From an uncultured Bacteroidota bacterium (GTDB lineage Bacteria > Bacteroidota > Bacteroidia > Chitinophagales > Chitinophagaceae), in the NCBI GenBank assembly GCA_903877645.1, contig CAIRES010000026.1, positions 32,953-96,952 on the forward strand: a DNA stretch of 64,000 nucleotides. Reading direction: 5' to 3'. Positions 1-9,151 of the stretch are shown one piece after another. The number at the start of each line of letters is the position of its first letter. Position 1 is the first letter of the stretch. The notes under the pieces were generated by a model. That model saw only the letters and a program-made list of their open reading frames with translations. It did not search any database and was not told the DNA's origin. The position numbers were made by a program, and so were the translations under genes.

Positions 1-1
1 G

Positions 2-82
2 GAATTAATAAAGCGAATACACGATAAGGGATATAAAATAGTGCGGGCCGATAAAATGCTAAACATACAAGCGTATGCGTAA
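2..82 (+). CDS. C-terminal end of an upstream gene (partial)
   Basis: Frame 2 is open from the window edge to a TAA at 80-82 and ends ...NIQAYA. The other two forward frames close within 27 bases. The stop overlaps the start of the LolA-like gene by 8 bases, the same style of overlap seen further along this strand, so it is probably the last gene before it in the pigment operon. Too short to assign a family. Confidence 0.45.
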   Translation, partial: ELIKRIHDKGYKIVRADKMLNIQAYA

Positions 83-707
83 ACTGATAACAATACTGTG
101 CTGCTTCATAGCCATGAACGCAACCGCGCAATACAGCGGCTATAAGTTGGTAAGCAATACTGAAGCCTTCCGGCAGCAATTCACAAAAGCATCGCAGGCT
201 ACCCAAAGCATACAGTGCGACTTTGTGCAGGACAAGAACCTGAGTATGCTGGCCGACAAGATCGTATCTACCGGTAAGTTCTGGTTCAAGCGGGACAATA
301 AGGTGAAGATGGAGTATCTCAAGCCATCGTACTACCTGCTGGTCATCAATGGCAACAATATAAAGACAAAGGATGGCCAAAAAGAGAACCATCTATCTGC
401 CAAGTCGAACAAGATGTTTGAACAGGTGAACAAGATGATGATAGACTGCGTGCAAGGTACGGCGCTGGATAACAAGAGTTTTACCACACGTGTGTTTGAA
501 AGCGAGCATACCTACCTGGTAGAGATGGCACCCACAACGAAAGCCCTTCAAGGCATTTTTAAGAACATCAACCTGACCGTGGATAAGAAAGATTATTCCG
601 TAACGAAGATGGATATGATAGAGCAATCAGGCGACAATACAGACATTTCTTTTTTGCACAAGCAGACGAACACAAATATACCGGATGAAGTTTTTTCTGT
701 TAAGTAG
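75..707 (+). CDS. LolA-like outer membrane lipoprotein carrier protein
   Basis: A 210-residue periplasmic protein with a cleavable signal peptide (about residues 1-18, ending NATAQ). The body has the LolA/LppC look: a tract about forcing substrate-loaded strands (QCDFVQDKNL), then GKFWFKRDNKVKMEYLKP and a LVINGNN turn, which is the typical LolA beta-sheet core. LolA homologues in aryl-polyene and flexirubin clusters are thought to help move the lipid-linked pigment through the periplasm rather than serve general lipoprotein traffic. Context supports that: exporter, acyltransferase and oxidoreductase genes follow on the same strand. The last codons and stop fall inside a short interspersed repeat (702-738), so the original C-terminus may have been altered. 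Confidence 0.8.
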   Translation: MRKLITILCCFIAMNATAQYSGYKLVSNTEAFRQQFTKASQATQSIQCDFVQDKNLSMLADKIVSTGKFWFKRDNKVKMEYLKPSYYLLVINGNNIKTKDGQKENHLSAKSNKMFEQVNKMMIDCVQGTALDNKSFTTRVFESEHTYLVEMAPTTKALQGIFKNINLTVDKKDYSVTKMDMIEQSGDNTDISFLHKQTNTNIPDEVFSVK

Positions 708-1362
708 AAAGTCTAAAGTAGAAAGTAGAAAGTCGCGAGTTGTATTTCGTACTGCGATTATACTTGTATGTGCGGCTGTGTTGTTGGGAAGTTGCAAGTC
801 TGCTTACCGAAATTTCAAGCATGTAGATGGTAATGTGCGCTGTATCGAAAAATTTGTTCCACAGTTTTCTAATACGCTGTATATTGCTTATGTGGATGTG
901 ACGAAGCACCATTTCAGTGGTATACTCTTCTTTAAACGCATGCCCGATAGCAGCATGCGGGTGGTATTTACCAACGAAATGGGCGTGAAGTTCTTTGATT
1001 TTGCGTTTACAAAGGATGGCGATTTTGTAAAGTACTATGTAATGAAGAAGATGGATAAAAAGGTAGTGGTAAATGCACTCCGGAAAGACATAGAGCTGGT
1101 ATTGATGCATCCGGACTACCCTAATGCCAAACTGCTGACAAACAGCAAGGAACGCTACACATCCTTCCCCGACAAGAAAGGCCACGACTACTATGTAACC
1201 GATAACGATTGCAACCACCTGCTGCGTATAGAAAAAGCATCGCCCCGCAAGCCTATTGAGTACATTCAGCTATTTGACTACAAAGAAGGCATACCGGACA
1301 GTATAGATATACTCCATAAGAATTTTAAGTTTAGCATTGCGTTGAAGAGGATAGAAAGGTAG
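685..1362 (+). CDS. Predicted lipoprotein of the pigment locus, unknown function
   Basis: A 225-residue protein with a lipobox LLGSC whose cysteine is near residue 37, preceded by a hydrophobic stretch (TAIILVCAAV). The n-region is abnormally long (about 22 residues) and basic because residues about 8-18 are translated from the AAAGTAGAAAGT repeat. The true start could lie at a non-ATG codon after the repeat. It overlaps the LolA-like gene by 23 bases. The remaining sequence is a mixed beta-rich domain that I do not recognise. Its place between LolA-like and glycosyltransferase genes suggests an envelope role in pigment transfer (inference). Confidence 0.7.
   Translation: MKFFLLSRKSKVESRKSRVVFRTAIILVCAAVLLGSCKSAYRNFKHVDGNVRCIEKFVPQFSNTLYIAYVDVTKHHFSGILFFKRMPDSSMRVVFTNEMGVKFFDFAFTKDGDFVKYYVMKKMDKKVVVNALRKDIELVLMHPDYPNAKLLTNSKERYTSFPDKKGHDYYVTDNDCNHLLRIEKASPRKPIEYIQLFDYKEGIPDSIDILHKNFKFSIALKRIER
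702..738 (+). repeat. Short tandem AAAGTAGAAAGT-type repeat at a gene junction
   Basis: The unit (A)AAGT(A/C)(G/T)A is repeated about five times. The array carries the stop of the LolA-like gene and is then read in another frame as the basic N-terminal stretch of the next lipoprotein. Such purine-rich units normally occur between genes in Bacteroidota, so a copy inside coding sequence on both sides is unusual. Confidence 0.6.
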
Positions 1363-1398
1363 CATTATATGCATGCAACCTAAAGAACAACAAGAACA

Positions 1399-2592
1399 TT
1401 GACTGACCACACCACATATCGCCAAGCCTTTGCCACACTCAATGCATGTGTGCTCATGCCAACGTACAATAATGCTGGTACGCTGGAGGACGTACTTCGT
1501 TCAGTGCTGGAATATACAGACAGGGTAATAGTAGTAAACGATGGCAGTACCGATGGCACTGCTGAAATACTCTCCCGATATCCACAAGTGCAACTGGTAA
1601 GCTATGCGAGAAACATCGGTAAGGGCATGGCGCTGCGCAAGGGCTTTGCCGCAGCTATAGAGCGGGGGTATGATTTCGCGATCACCATTGATTCGGACGG
1701 GCAACATTTTGCAACAGATCTGCCCGCATTTCTTGAAAAGTTGCAAACCGAAAGGAATTCAATAATAGTAGGCGCCCGCAACCTGCATAAAGAGAACATG
1801 CCGGAGCAAAACACCTTTGCCAATAAGTTCTCCAACTTCTGGTTTTATGTGGAGACTGGGATAAGGGCTGCCGATACGCAGTCGGGCTACAGGGCTTACC
1901 CATTGCATTTAATGAAGGAGATCACCTTCTTCGGCACCAAGTACGAGTTTGAGGTTGAGGTACTGGTACGCTGTGTATGGAAGGGCATAGGCATTACGTG
2001 GATACCAGTAAATGTATACTACCCTCCCCCCGGCGAGCGTATCTCGCATTTCAGGCCGGGGCCTGATTTTTCGAGGATCAGTGTACTCAATACAATATTG
2101 GTGCTGGCAGCTTTTCTATACATCAAGCCACGCGATCTGATATTAAAAATGTCGCACATCAAAAATGTGAAGGAGATGCTGCGCAAAAACCTCTTCAATA
2201 AAGACGAACCGGCTTTGAAGAAGGCTGCGTCTATAGGTTTTGGCGTGTTTATGGGCATCATACCGCTGTGGGGTTTCCAGATGGCTGTTGCATTGTTGTT
2301 TGCTGCGATCTTCCGGCTCAATAAGGCACTTACGCTCATAGCATCCAACATTAGCATCCCACCCATGATACCCTTGATCATCTTCCTCAGCTTTATGATG
2401 GGGCGCGTATGGATGGGCACCAATGCGGTGTATATGATCTTTAGCCGCAACATCACCGTTCAGGCTATCAAACTTAATCTCGAACAATACATATATGGCA
2501 GTATTTCACTCGCTATAGTTGCCGGGCTGCTGGCCTTTGGCATCACATGGTCTATCCTGCATTTTTCGGCCCAAATGAAGAGCAAAAACTAA
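1399..2592 (+). CDS. GT2 glycosyltransferase fused to DUF2062 membrane domain
   Basis: Begins with TTG. Residues about 18-235 form a GT-A fold of family GT2: a PTYNN start, VNDGSTDGT at 46-54 and the metal-binding DSDGQH at 98-103. Residues about 270-395 are the DUF2062 module with three or four membrane segments and the sequence IPLWGFQM. This two-domain arrangement is usual in flexirubin and aryl-polyene loci of Bacteroidota. The GT2 part resembles dolichol-phosphate-mannose synthases, so it may transfer a sugar to a lipid carrier or to the pigment head group; the acceptor cannot be told from sequence. Confidence 0.85.
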   Translation: MTDHTTYRQAFATLNACVLMPTYNNAGTLEDVLRSVLEYTDRVIVVNDGSTDGTAEILSRYPQVQLVSYARNIGKGMALRKGFAAAIERGYDFAITIDSDGQHFATDLPAFLEKLQTERNSIIVGARNLHKENMPEQNTFANKFSNFWFYVETGIRAADTQSGYRAYPLHLMKEITFFGTKYEFEVEVLVRCVWKGIGITWIPVNVYYPPPGERISHFRPGPDFSRISVLNTILVLAAFLYIKPRDLILKMSHIKNVKEMLRKNLFNKDEPALKKAASIGFGVFMGIIPLWGFQMAVALLFAAIFRLNKALTLIASNISIPPMIPLIIFLSFMMGRVWMGTNAVYMIFSRNITVQAIKLNLEQYIYGSISLAIVAGLLAFGITWSILHFSAQMKSKN

Positions 2593-2594
2593 GT

Positions 2595-2602
2595 TATCTT
2601 TG
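2595..2602 (+). promoter_or_regulatory. Bacteroidota -7 box TATCTTTG
   Basis: An exact match to TAnnTTTG, placed directly after the stop of the glycosyltransferase gene and about 100 bases before the MMPL fusion gene. It implies an internal promoter within the pigment operon. Confidence 0.5.
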
Positions 2603-2703
2603 CCTCGCAATGCCGCACACATATCCCTCATAAGTATTTGAAGAGGTGTCTTTAATTCAAGCCATATCTTTTATATATTGCGATAGCGGCATAGATAGTA
2701 CCC

Positions 2704-5700
2704 ATGGAGCGTTTTTTTATTACTATATATAATTACTTCGAGAAGCACCGTGCCCGTATGTGGGTAGCGGCCATATGCTCGTTCCTTGTATTAGGCCTGC
2801 TGGCTTCGCGCATAAAAATAGAGGAAGACATTACCCGCATATTGCCGCACGAGAAGAACCTCGATAAGATGCAGCAGGTATTTGAGGATTCCCGCTTTGC
2901 AGATCAGCTTACTATTACCATTTCGCTAAAAGACAGCAATGCGGTTACTAACCCCGATACACTCACAGCCTATGCCGATGCCCTGACAGATGCCCTGACG
3001 GCTAACCTATCCCCCTACATAGAAAGCATACAAGGTAAGATAGAAGACAGCGCCGCCATGAACCTGATGCAGGGCATACAGGACGATCTGCCAGCGTTCC
3101 TATCCCCTACTGACTACGATTCCATAAACGCGCTCACCACGCCGACGCAGGTGCAGAAACAGGTAGCGTATGACTATAACACACTGATATCGCCGGCAGG
3201 CATGGTACTGAAAAAGACCATAGCCGGTGACCCCAGCGGCATATCATGGATAGCCATAAAGAAGCTACAACAGCAAAAGAAGAATTTTGAGCTATACGAC
3301 AATTATATCATCACGCAGGACCACAAGCACGTGATGATCTTTATCTCACCGGCCAACCCTCCAAATGCAGTAAGTAAGAACAAAGTGCTGCTGAAAGCGC
3401 TGGATCATTTGCTGGATAGCCTGCAAGGGCAACACCCTACTGTAGATGCCTCTTACTTTGGAGCGGCAGCTGTGTATGCAGGCAATCAATCGCAACTGGT
3501 TACCGACACTGTACTCACGCAGGGTGTTACCATATTGCTGCTTATACTGTTCATCGGCCTGTACTTCCGCAAGAAACGCGCACCCGTGGTTATTATGCTG
3601 CCCGTGGTGTTTGGCGGGCTGTTCGCGCTGGCATTGGTGTACATCATCAAGGGACAGATATCTATGGTAGCGCTGGGCGCGGGCTCTATAATATTGGGCA
3701 TAGCGGTCAATTATTCCATGCACGTCTTCAACCACTACAAGCACATACCCGATATGCGCGAGGTGATAAAAGATGTGGCATCGCCTATGACCATAGGCAG
3801 CTTCACTACCATAGGCGGCTTCCTGTGCCTCATGCTGCTGCCATCGCCGCTGCTCAATGATATGGGCCTGTTTGCCGCCCTCAGCCTCATAGGCGCTACG
3901 CTATGTTCTCTTATATTCTTGCCGCACTGGATAGCCGACCGCAAGCGGGAAGAAATGATAGATGCCGATCCGAGCCACCATCATGGCTGGCTCGATAAGC
4001 TGTCAGAATTTCATCCCGAGCGCAATAAATACCTGGTAGGCGGCATCTTCCTGCTCACTATATTGTTCTTGTTCACAGCACGCAATGTATCTTTTGAGAG
4101 CGACATGATGCGCATGAACTATACCTCGCCCAAGCTACAGGAATCGGAGCGCAAGATGAATACAGCGATCTCTTATACCGCACAGATGCTCTATTTATCG
4201 GCTGAAGGAAAAACGCTGGAGGAAGCATTAGAAAACAGGGAACGAATAGTGCCCATACTAAAACGACTGCAACATAGCGGAGCCATTAAAGAGCTTACCG
4301 GCATAGGCGACCTGCTCCCATCTGCCAAAGAGCAGCAGGCGCGTATAGATAACTGGAACAATTACTGGACAACCGAGAAGAAACAACAATTGCTATCGGC
4401 AATACGCCATGATGGCGAGGCTTATCATTTCAAAGCCAATGCCACAGACCGGTTTGAGCAACTGCTGAATAAGAAATTCTCCACTACCCCGCCGCAAAAC
4501 CTGGATGTGATGCACACCAGTATGCTGCGCAACTTTGTGTCAGACAAGCATGGCCGGGTCTCGGTGATCACAATACTGAAAGCAGACCCTTCACAAAAGC
4601 CGGCAATAGCCAAAGCCCTGAAAGACCAGCCCGGCATAGTGCTGCTGGACAGGCAGTATGTGACCAACAGCCTGGTAGCCGAGATCAATAATGAATTCAA
4701 CAACATAGCATGGATGACCTCGCTGCTGGTATTCATTGCCTTGTTATTGTCTTATGGCCGCATAGAGCTTACCCTCATCACCTTCATCCCAATGCTGGTA
4801 AGCTGGGTATGGATACTGGGCATCATGGGCATACTAGGCATCAAGTTCAATATCGTGAACATCATCCTGTCTACCTTCATCTTCGGCCTGGGAGATGATT
4901 ACAGCATCTTTATAATGGACGGCCTGTTGCAGCAATACAAGACCAATAAGAAGCACCTGTCATCCTTCAAGTCTTCTATATTCCTGTCTGCTATCACCAC
5001 AGTATTGGGATTGGGTATACTCATATTTGCCAAACATCCGTCGTTAAGATCTATTGCAATTATCTCCATAGTGGGCATCGGCTGTGTGGTGCTTACCTCC
5101 CAGGTACTGATACCGTTCCTGTTCAACTGGCTCATCACTAACAGGGTGAAGAAAGGCCGTGCGCCATGGACGCTTACGGGCTGGGCTAAGTCGGTATTCT
5201 CGTTCACTTACTTTGCCGTGGGATGCTACATTATGACTTTTGCAGGCTTCCTGCTCATTAAGGTAAATCCATTTAATAAAACAAAAGGCAAGTACCTGTA
5301 CCACCGTATGCTGTCGGCCTATACATGGTCGGTATTATACATAATGGGTAACGTAAAAAAGACATTCCTCAATCCCGATAATGAACAACTGGACCGCCCT
5401 GCATTACTCATCAGCAACCATCAATCGTTCCTGGATATATTAGTAACCACCGCCCTCAATCCGAAGATCATATTGCTCACCAATCAGTGGGTGTGGCGCT
5501 CGCCGGTCTTTGGCAGTGTAGTGCGGTTGGCCGATTATTACCCTGTGGCCGATGGCGTGGAAGACAGCATAGACCGGCTAAAAGAGAAAGTGCTGCAAGG
5601 ATACTCCATAGCTGTGTACCCTGAAGGCACCCGCTCGCCGCAGGCGGATATAAAGCGCTTTCATAAGGGCGCATTTTATATAGCCGAGAAACTGGGACTG

Positions 5701-6567
5701 GATGTGCTGCCTGTAGTGATACACGGCACGGCATACACAATGACCAAGGGCGACTTTCTGCTGAAAGATGGCGAGATAACCGTAAAGTACCTGCCCCGCA
5801 TCAGGCAGGGAGATATGAGCTGGGGTAAGGGCTATGTGGAACGTGCAAAGAACATAGCCAGGCACTTCAGGCAGGAATACGAAACCATAAGAGCCGGGAT
5901 AGAAACTCCTAAATACTTTGGCGAACTGCTGTATTACAACTACCTGTACAAAGGCCCGGTGCTGGAGTGGTACCTGCGCGTAAAAATAAGGATGGAAAAA
6001 TATTATGCACCCTTCAACGAACTGGTGCCTGCCAATGGCCGCATTCTGGATATTGGTTGCGGCTATGGATTTATGAGCTATATGCTGCACTTCCTCAGCA
6101 GGGAACGTGAGGTAACCGGCATAGACCATGATGAGGAAAAAATAGCAACTGCTAATCACGCCTATCTGAAAACGGACAAACTTCATTTCATTTATGGTGA
6201 TGCTGCCACCCATGACTTTGGGGTATATGACACTTTCATCATCAGCGACGTATTACACTACCTGCAACCCGGTGAGCAGGAAGCATTGCTCAAAAAATGT
6301 ATCGGTAACCTCGCTCCTGGTGGCTCCATAATTGTGCGCGATGGCGATGCCGACCTTACCCAACGCCAGAAGGGCACAGCGCTTACTGAGTTCTTCTCTA
6401 CAAAAGCAATAGGCTTTAATAAAACATCGGGGCTGCCGCTATCGTTTATTTCCTCTACACAGATGCGCGCTATAGCCGCCAGGTACGGGGCCGTGGTGGA
6501 GCAGATAGACAATACCAAATACACCTCCAATGTGATCTTCATCATCAAAAAGCCGGCCCATGAATGA
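2704..6567 (+). CDS. Trifunctional MMPL exporter / lysophospholipid-type acyltransferase / SAM methyltransferase
   Basis: A 1287-residue fusion. Residues 1 to about 830 are an RND/MMPL transporter with two six-helix bundles separated by large periplasmic loops (first helix about 17-36, repeat starting about 445). Residues about 870-1065 are a PlsC-type acyltransferase with the HX4D motif in SNHQSFLD (about 904-911) and YPEGTRSP (about 972). Residues about 1095-1287 are a class I methyltransferase with motif I LDIGCGYG (about 1114). The fusion recurs in Bacteroidota flexirubin loci and is thought to acylate, modify and export the aryl-polyene lipid across the inner membrane. It overlaps the next gene by 8 bases, which implies translational coupling. 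Confidence 0.9.
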   Translation: MERFFITIYNYFEKHRARMWVAAICSFLVLGLLASRIKIEEDITRILPHEKNLDKMQQVFEDSRFADQLTITISLKDSNAVTNPDTLTAYADALTDALTANLSPYIESIQGKIEDSAAMNLMQGIQDDLPAFLSPTDYDSINALTTPTQVQKQVAYDYNTLISPAGMVLKKTIAGDPSGISWIAIKKLQQQKKNFELYDNYIITQDHKHVMIFISPANPPNAVSKNKVLLKALDHLLDSLQGQHPTVDASYFGAAAVYAGNQSQLVTDTVLTQGVTILLLILFIGLYFRKKRAPVVIMLPVVFGGLFALALVYIIKGQISMVALGAGSIILGIAVNYSMHVFNHYKHIPDMREVIKDVASPMTIGSFTTIGGFLCLMLLPSPLLNDMGLFAALSLIGATLCSLIFLPHWIADRKREEMIDADPSHHHGWLDKLSEFHPERNKYLVGGIFLLTILFLFTARNVSFESDMMRMNYTSPKLQESERKMNTAISYTAQMLYLSAEGKTLEEALENRERIVPILKRLQHSGAIKELTGIGDLLPSAKEQQARIDNWNNYWTTEKKQQLLSAIRHDGEAYHFKANATDRFEQLLNKKFSTTPPQNLDVMHTSMLRNFVSDKHGRVSVITILKADPSQKPAIAKALKDQPGIVLLDRQYVTNSLVAEINNEFNNIAWMTSLLVFIALLLSYGRIELTLITFIPMLVSWVWILGIMGILGIKFNIVNIILSTFIFGLGDDYSIFIMDGLLQQYKTNKKHLSSFKSSIFLSAITTVLGLGILIFAKHPSLRSIAIISIVGIGCVVLTSQVLIPFLFNWLITNRVKKGRAPWTLTGWAKSVFSFTYFAVGCYIMTFAGFLLIKVNPFNKTKGKYLYHRMLSAYTWSVLYIMGNVKKTFLNPDNEQLDRPALLISNHQSFLDILVTTALNPKIILLTNQWVWRSPVFGSVVRLADYYPVADGVEDSIDRLKEKVLQGYSIAVYPEGTRSPQADIKRFHKGAFYIAEKLGLDVLPVVIHGTAYTMTKGDFLLKDGEITVKYLPRIRQGDMSWGKGYVERAKNIARHFRQEYETIRAGIETPKYFGELLYYNYLYKGPVLEWYLRVKIRMEKYYAPFNELVPANGRILDIGCGYGFMSYMLHFLSREREVTGIDHDEEKIATANHAYLKTDKLHFIYGDAATHDFGVYDTFIISDVLHYLQPGEQEALLKKCIGNLAPGGSIIVRDGDADLTQRQKGTALTEFFSTKAIGFNKTSGLPLSFISSTQMRAIAARYGAVVEQIDNTKYTSNVIFIIKKPAHE

Positions 6568-8086
6568 CTACGACGTAGTGATCATAGGTAGCGGACTGGG
6601 TGGCCTTGTCTGCGGAGCTATACTGGGCATGAATGGCTATAAAGTATGTATACTGGAGAAGAACCGCCAGCCGGGTGGTTGCCTGCAAACATATGCCCGC
6701 GACAAAACCATTATAGACACGGGTGTACACTACATAGGTGCATTGGGCGAAGGACAGGTACTCAACAAGATATTCAGTTACCTGGGCATTATGGACGACC
6801 TCAAGCTAAAGCAAATGGATAGGGACTGCTTTGATGCTATTTGTTTTGCAGGGGATAACAAAGAATACAGTCTGGCTCAGGGTTATGGTAACTTCAAAGC
6901 GCAACTGCTAAAAGATTTTCCCGGAGAAGAAACGGGTATAGACAAGTACTGCACTACGATAAAAGACATATGCAGTCGTTTTCCGCTCTACAACCTCCGC
7001 AACGGCACGTATGAAGAGAAGGAAAGTGTATTGGGTATGGATGCCGCAACCTTCATCGCATCTGTAACTGAAGACAAAAAACTACAGCAGGTGCTGGCAG
7101 GCAATAACCTGCTGTACGCCGGTGTGGCCGACCAAACACCGCTATACATACACGCCCTCATCACCAACAGCTTTATAGAAAGCGCGTGGAAGTGCGTGGA
7201 TGGCGGCTCACAGATAGCAAGACTTTTAGTAAAGCGCATAACCGAGCATGGTGGCATTTTGCGCCGCAACACAAAGGTTACCGCCATCGGCACTGACGAT
7301 ATGCATGCCACGCACGTGGTATTGGAGAACGGCGAAACAATAGCAGCCACACACTTCATATCTAACCTGCACCCGGCACAAACGGTGGCGCTGACGGAAA
7401 GCCCGCTGCTGCGGCAGGTGTACCGCAAGCGCATGGCTGGCGCGGAGAATACCGTCAGCACTTTTTTGATGAACATAGTGATGAAGAAAGATACTTTCCC
7501 CTATCTCAATCACAATGTTTATTATCACGAACACACTAACGCATGGGAAGGTGTGGACTATACAGATGATAACTGGCCGCTTACCTATGCGCTCTTTGCA
7601 AATGCACACTCTAAGAGCGATGAATATACCGACAGCCTGACAATAATGACCTATATGCGCTATGAGGATGTGGCCAGATGGGAAGACACCTTCAACACAG
7701 ACACCCAAAGCAACGAGCGGTGCGAGGATTACCAAACTTACAAACAACAAAAAGCCGAACGCCTGCTCGATGTGGTGGAAAAGAAATTCCCAAACATCCG
7801 GGAGTGCATACAATCTTATTATGTGGCTACTCCCCTCACCTACCGCGACTACCAGGGCACCACAGATGGCAGTATGTATGGCATAGCCAAAGACTACCGC
7901 AATACATTCAGGTCGTTCATAGCCACGCGCACCAGAATACCTAATCTATACCTTGCCGGGCAAAATTTGAACCTGCATGGCATCCTTGGCGTTACCATCA
8001 GCAGCCTCACCACCTGCGGCGAGCTGATAGATATAAATATGTTGTTAGAAAAAATAAATAATACACATGACAAAAAAACAACTTAA
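6560..8086 (+). CDS. FAD-dependent oxidoreductase, phytoene desaturase / retinol saturase-like
   Basis: A 508-residue flavoprotein with an N-terminal dinucleotide-binding motif (VVIIGSGLGGLVCG, residues 6-19), a second FAD contact EKNRQPGGCLQTY, and a C-terminal FAD-binding segment (NLYLAGQNLNLHGILG). The architecture is that of CrtI-type and RetSat-type enzymes. In this locus it would more likely adjust the polyene or aromatic head of the flexirubin pigment than make carotenoid, for which a separate crtI exists at 55985-57463. Its last 20 bases overlap the GxxExxY gene, and the terminal residues NNTHDKKTT may be an extension created by that insertion. Confidence 0.85.
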   Translation: MNDYDVVIIGSGLGGLVCGAILGMNGYKVCILEKNRQPGGCLQTYARDKTIIDTGVHYIGALGEGQVLNKIFSYLGIMDDLKLKQMDRDCFDAICFAGDNKEYSLAQGYGNFKAQLLKDFPGEETGIDKYCTTIKDICSRFPLYNLRNGTYEEKESVLGMDAATFIASVTEDKKLQQVLAGNNLLYAGVADQTPLYIHALITNSFIESAWKCVDGGSQIARLLVKRITEHGGILRRNTKVTAIGTDDMHATHVVLENGETIAATHFISNLHPAQTVALTESPLLRQVYRKRMAGAENTVSTFLMNIVMKKDTFPYLNHNVYYHEHTNAWEGVDYTDDNWPLTYALFANAHSKSDEYTDSLTIMTYMRYEDVARWEDTFNTDTQSNERCEDYQTYKQQKAERLLDVVEKKFPNIRECIQSYYVATPLTYRDYQGTTDGSMYGIAKDYRNTFRSFIATRTRIPNLYLAGQNLNLHGILGVTISSLTTCGELIDINMLLEKINNTHDKKTT

Positions 8087-8477
8087 TGAGCTAACCTACA
8101 CAATAATCGGCGCTGCAATCGAAGTACATAAAGCATTAGGTCAAGGTCTATTGGAAAGTGTCTATCATAAATGCTTAAAACATGAACTAGAATTGAGAGG
8201 GCTTAGATTCAGTTCAGAATTAATCGTGCCTTTACGATATAAAGACATCAATATAGATACTGAACTTCGTTGCGATCTCCTTGTAGAAAACTGCATTGTT
8301 TTAGAACTCAAATCTGTTGCTGAAATACTGCCGATACACGAAGCACAAACACTAACGTACATGAAATTACTTGATATCCCGAAGGGAATACTGTTTAATT
8401 TCAATTGCGTTAATCTCTTTAAAGAAGGGCAACAGACGTTTGTAAATGAACTATTCAGAAATCTCCCTGACCAATAA
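8067..8477 (+). CDS. GxxExxY family protein
   Basis: A 136-residue protein with the diagnostic G-Q-G-L-L-E-S-V-Y (G-x-x-E-x-x-Y) motif after EVHKALG, and the C-terminal ELKSVAEI segment that carries the PD-(D/E)xK nuclease-like acidic/lysine pair. The family is widespread, of unknown function, and often found as an isolated mobile-looking gene. Here it sits between pigment genes, overlaps the preceding one by 20 bases, and is followed by a large inverted repeat. Its lower GC and different style support insertion. Confidence 0.85.
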   Translation: MTKKQLNELTYTIIGAAIEVHKALGQGLLESVYHKCLKHELELRGLRFSSELIVPLRYKDINIDTELRCDLLVENCIVLELKSVAEILPIHEAQTLTYMKLLDIPKGILFNFNCVNLFKEGQQTFVNELFRNLPDQ

Positions 8478-8483
8478 CATTCG

Positions 8484-8706
8484 CTCTGCGCGAGAATGGC
8501 CACCACATAGGCACATAGCGCACATAGACGCGATGTAAAACCGATATTATTACAATAGAACGAGGGTGTTAACACATAGATGAATGCAAGCACAAAAAAG
8601 AAGAAAATAACCGACTATGTAACCTAAACACGCTCTATAAAACAACATAGATCACAACACACCTATGTGTTCTATGTGCCTATGTGGTGGAAACTGCTCG
8701 CGCTGA
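8484..8706. repeat. Long inverted repeat downstream of the GxxExxY gene
   Basis: Positions 8500-8518 and 8672-8690 are perfect 19-base inverted copies (CCACCACATAGGCACATAG and its complement). The match continues imperfectly on both sides, from about 8484 to 8529 and 8661 to 8706, through repeated ACATAG units outward to CTCGCGC. The spacer of about 130 bases holds no gene. This may be the end structure of a small non-autonomous element carrying the GxxExxY gene. The 8478-8741 interval has nothing else visible. Confidence 0.75.
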
Positions 8707-8741
8707 TCAATTATCACAATGTTTAGTATTTTAGCATCGCA

Positions 8742-9077
8742 ATGACACGAACACCATTTACACACGAAGACGCAGAAGAGATGCGTGAAGACTTTGAAGA
8801 CCTCATAGATACCGATGTCAAAATTGGCAGCTATGGTATCCTCCCTATAGATGATGTATTAGTATGCCCCTTTGACGAAGCCGATAAAAAAGCATTTGCC
8901 GACCAATACCACGCCATTAAGAATGCAAAGGCCGCATTAGCTGCTTATACCGGCAGCGACTACGACGTAATACTCTATGCACCGAATCCGGATGACGCAA
9001 GCAGCTATACACTGGTAGATATCCGCACATTCATTGAGGAAACAGGGGTGAGCTACAACTTCCCCGATGAGTATTAA
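8742..9077 (+). CDS. Hypothetical acidic protein
   Basis: A 111-residue protein, strongly acidic at the N-terminus (EDAEEMREDFEDLIDTD), with no signal peptide or membrane segment. I do not recognise the family. It lies between the GxxExxY repeat and the C45 acyltransferase. The clean ATG start, codon use like the neighbouring pigment genes and a short distance to a following promoter support it as real. Confidence 0.65.
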   Translation: MTRTPFTHEDAEEMREDFEDLIDTDVKIGSYGILPIDDVLVCPFDEADKKAFADQYHAIKNAKAALAAYTGSDYDVILYAPNPDDASSYTLVDIRTFIEETGVSYNFPDEY

Positions 9078-9112
9078 CGCCTTTATAGCAAAATAAAACG
9101 CAGGTATTAGCT

Positions 9113-9120
9113 TATCTTTG
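9113..9120 (+). promoter_or_regulatory. -7 box TATCTTTG before the C45 gene
   Basis: Exact TAnnTTTG match in the gap before the gene starting with GTG at 9152. No convincing -33 TTG is seen at the usual spacing. Confidence 0.45.
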
Positions 9121-9151
9121 CAGCCGTTTTAAGCGGTATAAACAATTTTCA

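Noticed and set aside
5578..6213. 211-codon minus-strand frame inside the MMPL fusion gene
   Set aside because: It is a mirror frame of a well-supported coding region with no motif of its own.
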